A DNA stretch of 29,176 bases, taken from assembly GCA_964538615.1 (NCBI GenBank), contig CAZIGK010000023.1:1-29176 (forward strand), written 5' to 3'. Position 1 is the first letter of the stretch. Every line of letters starts with the position of its first letter. The notes under the pieces are model-generated. The model did no database searches. It was not told the DNA's origin and saw only the letters and a program-made list of their open reading frames with translations. The translations under genes and the position numbers were made by a program. Origin of the DNA: CAZIGK01 sp964538615 (lineage in GTDB: Bacteria; Pseudomonadota; Alphaproteobacteria; Rickettsiales; RI-342). Shown piece after piece: positions 23,100-29,176 of the stretch.

Positions 23100-25355
23100 A
23101 TGTCTGACAATTCTGACTTTTCCGACGCTTTTTCCAGCGCCTTCAAAAAGCCCGAACCGAAGCAGGAGGCTACACCATCTCCTGTTGCAGTGACTCCTGT
23201 GCCCACTCCTGCGGCTCCCACTGTTGCTCCCTCACCCCCTCCGCCCCCCCAACCTGCCGCGGCTCCCCCCGTACCAACAGCCACATCACCACAGCCTCCA
23301 GCTGCCCCATCCTTTGAGCCGCTCCCTTTTGCCCAGCTCTCACTCGGAGAGGCGGGGGATGCTCTGCAAAGCCTGAAACCGGAGGCGCGTCAGGTGCCGC
23401 TGGAAACATTACGACAAGTGGGACAAGCCCCCGCACCCACCCCCTACCAACCTGCGTCTTCCGCAACTCCCAACGCGCCTCATCCATCTGCTCAGGTGTC
23501 TTATCCACCGTCTGCGCCACCCGCTTTTTCTTCGGCCACAATCACTTCAACCACCCCCCCTGTTGCGACAGCCTCTACCGCTCCGCAACCTGCCGCTGCC
23601 GCACCTACCCCCAATACCCCACCTCCGGTTCCCACCGCTACGGGTTCCGGCCCTGGTGGGAATGCCCCCGGCAAACCCAAAATGCGCCTGGGAGAACGGC
23701 TCATTTCTCTGGGCATGATCTCCGATGACCAGTTGCGCATTGCCCTACAGGAGCAAAAAAGCAGCAAAAAGCTTCTCGGCGCCATTCTCTCAGAAATGGG
23801 CTTCGTCACAGAAGCTGCCCTCACAGATGTCATGGCGGAAACGGCTGGTGCGCAGCGGTTTGATCCACAAAATGCCGTACTGGATACCGCTCTCATCCGC
23901 ACCATCCCGAAAGATGTGGCCATCCGTCAAAAAGTGCTTGCCGTTGAGCTGGAAGACGACACCCTGAAGCTCGCCATGGCAGACGTCTATAACGTCATCG
24001 CACTGGATCAGGCACGCCGCTACTTTCCACGCAATGTGCGCATCATTCCCGTTTTCTGTGCGGAATCGGAAATACTGGAGCTGATAGACCAGTATTACGA
24101 TTACGAGATGTCTATTGATGGCATTCTACACGAAATTGAAACCGGCATCCGGGATAAAACCGTCACCCTCAGTGGCGAACAGGATGGCTACACCAACCCC
24201 ACGGTACGTCTGGTAAACGCCGTACTGGTGGATGCCATTAAACAAGGCGCATCGGATATTCACTTTGAACCAGAAGGCAACTTCCTCCGCCTGCGCTACC
24301 GTATTGATGGGGTCTTGCAGCAAATCCGTAGTTTCCACAATGACTACTGGGCAGCCATTGCGGTGCGCATCAAAATCATGTCGGGTATGAACATTGCGGA
24401 AACCCGCCACCCGCAGGACGGACGCATTGCCTATACCGTCACTGGCCGCGAAGTGGATTTCCGTGTGGCCACCCAGCCGACCGTGCACGGCGAAAATATT
24501 GTCATGCGTCTGCTGGATAAAGATAAATCACTGGTTCCGCTGGAAGATCTTGGCTTCAGCGAACACGCAACCGGGGTTCTGAAACGTATTATCAAACGCC
24601 CGGAAGGGATTATCATCGTGACCGGCCCCACCGGTAGCGGTAAAACCACAACCCTCTATTCCGTCCTCAGTTATATCAACTCACTGGATGTGAACATCAT
24701 GACGCTGGAAGATCCGGTGGAATACCAGCTACCGCTTATCCGCCAATCCAACGTGCGGGAAGGCACCATGGATTTCATCAGCGGCATCAAATCCCTTATG
24801 CGGCAGGATCCTGATATTATCTTCGTGGGGGAAGTGCGGGATAAAGACACCGCCATGATGTCCATTCGTGCCGCCCTCACCGGACACCAGGTCTATACCA
24901 CCCTGCACACCAACGATGCATTGGGTGCCATTCCCCGCCTGATTGATATTGGTGTGCCTCCGCACATGCTGGCTGGATCACTCATCGGCATTCAGGCGCA
25001 GCGTCTGGCGCGCAAACTGTGCGTCCATTGCAAAAAACCTCGCCGCGCCACAGCAGAAGAATGCCACATTCTCGGCAGGGAAGAAGAAGATGCCCCCATG
25101 CTCCATGAAGCCGTTGGGTGTCCTCGCTGCAATAACAAGGGATACAAAGGGCGGGTCGCCATCTGCGAAATTTTACCGTTGGATCGGGAGATGGATGAAC
25201 TGATTGCCCGCTCAGCCACGCGCAAACAGTTAATGGAATATGCGCTGGAAAACGGCTTTGTGCGCATGATTGATGATGGTATTGATAAGGTGATTCAAGG
25301 TATTATTGATTTGCCGGAACTCATCTCCACCATTGATATGACGGAGAGGTTATAA
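23100..25355 (+). CDS. Type II secretion / type IV pilus assembly ATPase (GspE/PilB/MshE family)
   Basis: This cytoplasmic hexameric ATPase powers pseudopilus or pilus extension. At 751 residues it is longer than usual because residues about 20-195 form a Pro/Ala/Ser/Thr-rich, low-complexity extension. Then comes the N-terminal MshEN-like domain (R-L-G-E-R-L-I-S-L-G-M, about 197-310). The ATPase core has Walker A G-P-T-G-S-G-K-T-T at 509-517, the Asp box M-T-L-E-D-P-V-E-Y, Walker B with D-P-D-I-I-F-V-G-E, and the His box. A tetracysteine zinc site has Cys641, Cys644, Cys674 and Cys677. The ATG at 23100 has only a distant AGGAAA upstream. It leads a tight operon with its platform protein two bases downstream. 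PilT-like retraction ATPases lack the zinc site, so this is an assembly-type ATPase. Confidence 0.93.
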   Translation: MSDNSDFSDAFSSAFKKPEPKQEATPSPVAVTPVPTPAAPTVAPSPPPPPQPAAAPPVPTATSPQPPAAPSFEPLPFAQLSLGEAGDALQSLKPEARQVPLETLRQVGQAPAPTPYQPASSATPNAPHPSAQVSYPPSAPPAFSSATITSTTPPVATASTAPQPAAAAPTPNTPPPVPTATGSGPGGNAPGKPKMRLGERLISLGMISDDQLRIALQEQKSSKKLLGAILSEMGFVTEAALTDVMAETAGAQRFDPQNAVLDTALIRTIPKDVAIRQKVLAVELEDDTLKLAMADVYNVIALDQARRYFPRNVRIIPVFCAESEILELIDQYYDYEMSIDGILHEIETGIRDKTVTLSGEQDGYTNPTVRLVNAVLVDAIKQGASDIHFEPEGNFLRLRYRIDGVLQQIRSFHNDYWAAIAVRIKIMSGMNIAETRHPQDGRIAYTVTGREVDFRVATQPTVHGENIVMRLLDKDKSLVPLEDLGFSEHATGVLKRIIKRPEGIIIVTGPTGSGKTTTLYSVLSYINSLDVNIMTLEDPVEYQLPLIRQSNVREGTMDFISGIKSLMRQDPDIIFVGEVRDKDTAMMSIRAALTGHQVYTTLHTNDALGAIPRLIDIGVPPHMLAGSLIGIQAQRLARKLCVHCKKPRRATAEECHILGREEEDAPMLHEAVGCPRCNNKGYKGRVAICEILPLDREMDELIARSATRKQLMEYALENGFVRMIDDGIDKVIQGIIDLPELISTIDMTERL

Positions 25356-25357
25356 TT

Positions 25358-26560
25358 ATGCCCATCTATAACTACAAAGCCATCAACCACATGGGTAAGC
25401 GGGTACGGGGAGAACTCACCGCCGCCAACGATATTGATCTGGAAGAACGCCTGAAAAATATGGGCATGGATCTGATTGATCATCAGGAAGCCAAAGCCCG
25501 TAAATCCTCACCCTTCGGTAAGGTAGGGCTCAATGACTTGATTGTCATGTGCATGCATATGGAACAGTTAGATCGCGCCGGGGTTCCTCTGCTGGAATCA
25601 CTGGCCGATATCCGTGATGCAACCGATTCGGATAAACTACGCGATATCCTGACGGATGTGTTTGAATCCCTTAAAGGGGGGGAAGTTCTCTCCAAATCCC
25701 TGTCCAAACATCCAAAAGTGTTTGGGGAAGTCTTCGTAGGGCTAATTGCCGCCGGAGAAAAAACCGGGCGACTCGCCACCGCTTTCGACCACCTTGCCCA
25801 TCACCTGAAATGGACCGCCCAGATCCGAAGACAAATCCGCAAGGCCCTCACCTACCCCACGCTGCTGTTCTTTGTGGTTGTCGGCGTTATTACGGTACTC
25901 ATGATTTTTGTGGTTCCCAAACTGACGGATTTCATGATCGCGCAAGGCTTCGCCATCCCCATCCATACCCGTATTTTGATTGGGTTTTCCAAATTCATGG
26001 GGGAATATTGGTGGCTGGTTGTCAGCTCTCCCATTTTTCTGTTTTTTCTTATTACGGGTCTCTATCGCACTTCAGAACCCGCCGCCTACACCATTGATAA
26101 AATCTTTCTGAAATTACCGGTAGTCGGCCCGACCATCCACAAAATTGATCTGGCGCGCTTCACCCACTTTTTTGCCATTATGTTCCGCAGCGGTATTGAT
26201 ATTCTGGACTGCCTGCAAAGTTCACAAAAAGTCGTCAGCAACCGTGTCATTCGTCAGGCCGTACAACAGGTTCGTCGCACAGTCTCGGAAGGAAATTCTC
26301 TCACCAGCTCGCTTCGCAACTCCAACCAGTTTCCCAATCTGGTGGTCCGCATGTTCAAAGTGGGAGAAGACAGTGGAAACATGGATGAAGCCCTGATGAA
26401 CATCAATTACTTCTACGATCGGGAAGTGGACGATGCTGTGGAAAAAATGGTGGGAGCCATCCAACCTACCATGACCCTTTTCCTCGGCGGCATGATTATC
26501 TGGGTGGTGGTGAGCGTCTTTTCGCCATTGTATGAAATGTTCAGCAACATGAAGTTTTAA
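25358..26560 (+). CDS. Inner-membrane platform protein (GspF/PilC/MshG family)
   Basis: This polytopic protein anchors the assembly ATPase and moves pilin subunits out of the membrane. The 400 residues include the typical N-terminal segment (Y-N-Y-K-A-I-N) and two tandem T2SSF domains (about 60-185 and 265-390). Membrane helices are at about 165-187, 217-236 and 370-390. The conserved G-E-K-T-G-R-L motif at 133-139 and the G-E-D-S-G-N-M motif of the second domain are both present, each the mark of one repeat. It starts two bases after the ATPase stop. Confidence 0.94.
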   Translation: MPIYNYKAINHMGKRVRGELTAANDIDLEERLKNMGMDLIDHQEAKARKSSPFGKVGLNDLIVMCMHMEQLDRAGVPLLESLADIRDATDSDKLRDILTDVFESLKGGEVLSKSLSKHPKVFGEVFVGLIAAGEKTGRLATAFDHLAHHLKWTAQIRRQIRKALTYPTLLFFVVVGVITVLMIFVVPKLTDFMIAQGFAIPIHTRILIGFSKFMGEYWWLVVSSPIFLFFLITGLYRTSEPAAYTIDKIFLKLPVVGPTIHKIDLARFTHFFAIMFRSGIDILDCLQSSQKVVSNRVIRQAVQQVRRTVSEGNSLTSSLRNSNQFPNLVVRMFKVGEDSGNMDEALMNINYFYDREVDDAVEKMVGAIQPTMTLFLGGMIIWVVVSVFSPLYEMFSNMKF

Positions 26561-26563
26561 ACC

Positions 26564-28279
26564 ATGGCACCACACTTACAACTCCCGACCAGCTCCCACA
26601 AAAAATTCATCCTCACCATTGGGGATGAAGGAGCCATTCTCATCTATCAGGATGGCAATAAAGTCCTGCGACGCATGTTTGCGCCCACCCCCAACGACAC
26701 CAAACAATTTCTTTCCCTGCTTAAATCTGATGAAAAAGCACCCATCCATTTGCTGGTAGATGTGATGGATCAAACCTACGTACCGCAAACCCTGCCGCCC
26801 GTCAGTCCGCTCAGTATCAATAAACTCATTCAGCGCCGACTGGATCGGGATTTCCCACCAGATGACCTGCGTGGTGCCGTTCTCATTGGCCGCGCCTCAG
26901 AAGGACGTAAAGACTGGAACTATCTGTTTGCAGCGGTTTCGCATGTTCCTCCCCTCTCTCTCTGGCTGCAACTGATTGAAGAACTGCCCAACCGCATGGC
27001 TGGCATTCACCTGCTACCCCTTGAGGCAGAGCAACTGCTCAGCCGCCTGTTTCCTGATACGCCTTTACTCAAAAAAGCCCTGCTTCCCCTCAACAAACCC
27101 GCAGGCAAACCAGATGCCACCCCCAAACACAGCCAGTGGCAGATTGTGGTCAGCCACCAGAAAGTGGGGGGGTTTCGTCAGATTGTGTTCCATCATGGCA
27201 AACTCATCTTCACCCGTCTGGCGCAGCCCATTGGCGAGCCTACCCCGGAAGTCATCGCCGGCAACGTAGAGCAGGAACTGGCCAATACCGTCGAATATCT
27301 AAAACGCCTATCCTTCAATCCCGCTCATGGGTTGGATGTGGTGATTATCGTCGCCTCTGAAATACGGCAATCCCTGAACATTCAAGACAGCAATATCCGC
27401 AAACTGCATCTACGCACCCCGCATGAAGTCGCCCAGAGTTTTGGACTACTCAAGGCGACAGAGGAAACCGACCATTTTGGCGATGTGGTGCTGACCGCCG
27501 CCTTTGGCCTTATGCCGAAACAACGCCTGACATTATTCACTCCCTACACGCGCAAGCTATCAGTTTTGTATCAAGCACGACGCTACGGCCAATTAACGGC
27601 AATGGCATTGGCAACATGCCTTCTGCTGGCCAGCCTGACCACCACCTATGAGGTCTACAACCTGAAGAAAGATCTGCGCTTCCAGAAAAAACAACAGCAA
27701 CAGGCAGAGCAACGACTGCAAGCAGCCGTCAAAGAAAGCCAAACCCTGCCAGATAACCTCTCGCGCATCTCCGATGTGGTCGCCATTTACGAATCCCTGT
27801 CCCAATTTGCCGTGTCTCCGTTTGCTCTCATGGCCAAACTCAGTCAGGAACTGGATGAAACGACCCTTATTCAGGAGCTGATCTGGCATACTGATCTGCC
27901 TTTTGCCTCATCAGTAAAACTGCCTCCACGCACACAAAGTGGTATGGCACCAGCCGTACCCGCCTCTGATAATGCATCAGACAAACACCTGACCGTACAA
28001 GCCATTGTCGATTTTCTGGACAATCGTGGCTCACTCAAAGAATTCAACGAACGGGCAGAAAATTTCTTCAACCGCCTGCGTCAACGACTGCCGCGCTACA
28101 CCATCACGCATGATGACCTACCCGGCACCATCAGTAGTGATGAAATCTGGAAACAGGATTTCAATAATTCTCAAACAGGCTCCCTGCTACCGGATGAAGA
28201 TATTTCCGTTCCTATGAATCTGGTGCGCTCCTTGAATGAGCCAAAAGATTCGCCCACATCGGGAGCACCCACACCATGA
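26564..28279 (+). CDS. PilM/GspL/MshI-like assembly protein with membrane anchor
   Basis: This 571-residue protein has a cytoplasmic N-terminal region of about 340 residues that looks like the actin-like PilM/GspL/MshI type. It has alternating strands, the segment with L-L-P-L-E-A-E and a later V-I-I-V-A-S-E-I-R. One membrane helix follows at about residues 344-362, then a Gln/Lys/Glu-rich coiled coil (about 366-395). The C-terminal part of 175 residues is probably periplasmic. The order ATPase, platform, this gene, then a PilO-like gene recalls both msh and gsp clusters. The identification rests mainly on topology and gene order. It overlaps the next gene by four bases (ATGA). Confidence 0.65.
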   Translation: MAPHLQLPTSSHKKFILTIGDEGAILIYQDGNKVLRRMFAPTPNDTKQFLSLLKSDEKAPIHLLVDVMDQTYVPQTLPPVSPLSINKLIQRRLDRDFPPDDLRGAVLIGRASEGRKDWNYLFAAVSHVPPLSLWLQLIEELPNRMAGIHLLPLEAEQLLSRLFPDTPLLKKALLPLNKPAGKPDATPKHSQWQIVVSHQKVGGFRQIVFHHGKLIFTRLAQPIGEPTPEVIAGNVEQELANTVEYLKRLSFNPAHGLDVVIIVASEIRQSLNIQDSNIRKLHLRTPHEVAQSFGLLKATEETDHFGDVVLTAAFGLMPKQRLTLFTPYTRKLSVLYQARRYGQLTAMALATCLLLASLTTTYEVYNLKKDLRFQKKQQQQAEQRLQAAVKESQTLPDNLSRISDVVAIYESLSQFAVSPFALMAKLSQELDETTLIQELIWHTDLPFASSVKLPPRTQSGMAPAVPASDNASDKHLTVQAIVDFLDNRGSLKEFNERAENFFNRLRQRLPRYTITHDDLPGTISSDEIWKQDFNNSQTGSLLPDEDISVPMNLVRSLNEPKDSPTSGAPTP

Positions 28280-28975
28280 TCGCACGCCTGTCCATCAAGA
28301 AAAAATCGCCTGAGCAACCTGCGGCTCAAAGCAGTAAGAACAAGCTGCAACAGTTGAGACAGCAGGTGATATTGCGGCTGGCTACCGCTGCTGGTATCGC
28401 ATTCGGCATGATGGCACTTTACCTGTCACTGCAACACTGGCAGGAAAGCATCGAGACGGAGAAACGCACCCTGCAAACACGTATCGGCGGTCTCAATGCA
28501 CAAATCAGCCAGTTGCAGGATGAATACGAAAAAGCCAAACAGTCCCTGCAACTCTATGATTCCTTACAGACCAAGGCCAAACAAGGCAGCATGAGCCTGA
28601 ACCGTGAAGAGATTGTCCAAAAAATCAGCGACCTAAAGAAAAAGCATCTGATCATTTCCCTACAAATGGAAATCAGCCCTGTTGAGCAGTTAAAAGAAGA
28701 GGCCTTCAACCGCAGCACCACCCGTGTCAGCCATATGACCATGACCCTAAGCTTTACCGCGATTACGGATGAATATGCCATGCGCTTCTTCGATGAACTT
28801 ACCAACACACTCCCCGGTTATGTCCGGCCCGAACAGATCGAGCTAAAACGTGACGGCAAAGTCAATGAAACTTACGTGCGCAGCCTGAGCGCAGGAACCC
28901 TGACCGGACTGGTCAGCGGACGCTTCCTGTTGCACCTGCTCGCACTGGAAGCCACCCCCGCTAAGGAGGCAAGCA

Positions 28976-28989
<14 letters not shown>
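28276..28989 (+). CDS. PilO/GspM/MshJ-like inner-membrane protein
   Basis: The 237-residue protein has a short basic cytoplasmic N-terminus (residues 1-30), one membrane helix at about 31-53, a coiled coil with heptads at about 56-96, and a compact periplasmic domain. This is the topology of PilO, GspM and MshJ, which align the inner-membrane platform with the pseudopilus or the secretin. No direct sequence motif proves it; identity is inferred from topology and position after the PilM-like gene. Its stop overlaps the next start by 14 bases. Confidence 0.6.

Positions 28990-29176
<187 letters not shown>

Overview
This window looks like a chromosomal contig end from a Gram-negative alphaproteobacterium. 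The evidence is the gene order bolA / XRE regulator / C-terminal J-domain protein / cobS / cobT, the divergent MJ0042 zinc-ribbon gene and ftsE, an AcrB-type RND pump, and type IV pilus or type II secretion genes. I cannot place it below class level. No tRNA, rRNA, CRISPR array, transposase or phage gene is visible.

Layout. 1-540 is a cluster of non-coding composite repeats. 550-3035 (minus) holds hisZ and purA with overlapping ends. 3275-7611 (plus) is a two-gene RND efflux operon (membrane fusion protein and pump). 7724-10462 (plus) is a two-gene unit: a large degenerate protein kinase and a small multi-pass membrane protein. 10566-16009 is the bolA / XRE / J-protein / cobS / cobT block. 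A sulfotransferase-like gene is wedged between cobS and cobT and translationally coupled to cobT. A second sulfotransferase-like gene converges on cobT (16027-17433, minus). 17677-18063 is a small orphan gene. 18234-20455 holds hpt, the zinc-ribbon protein and ftsE.

No ftsX follows ftsE. Instead, five bases after the ftsE stop, a roughly 190-bp repeat begins. A near-identical copy lies in the same orientation at 22635-22826. Between the two are two minus-strand genes of unknown function separated by a perfect 32-bp palindrome. After a 46-bp tandem repeat and a palindromic operator-like site, a tight operon (23100 to the contig end) encodes the ATPase, the platform protein, a PilM/GspL/MshI-like protein, a PilO/GspM/MshJ-like protein and the start of another membrane-anchored component of a pilus or secretion machine.

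The last 70 bases or so are almost pure C and are probably a sequencing or assembly artefact. The regions most worth attention are the repeat-bounded unknown pair beside an ftsX-less ftsE, the pseudokinase and membrane protein pair, and the sulfotransferase inserted into the cobS-cobT operon.
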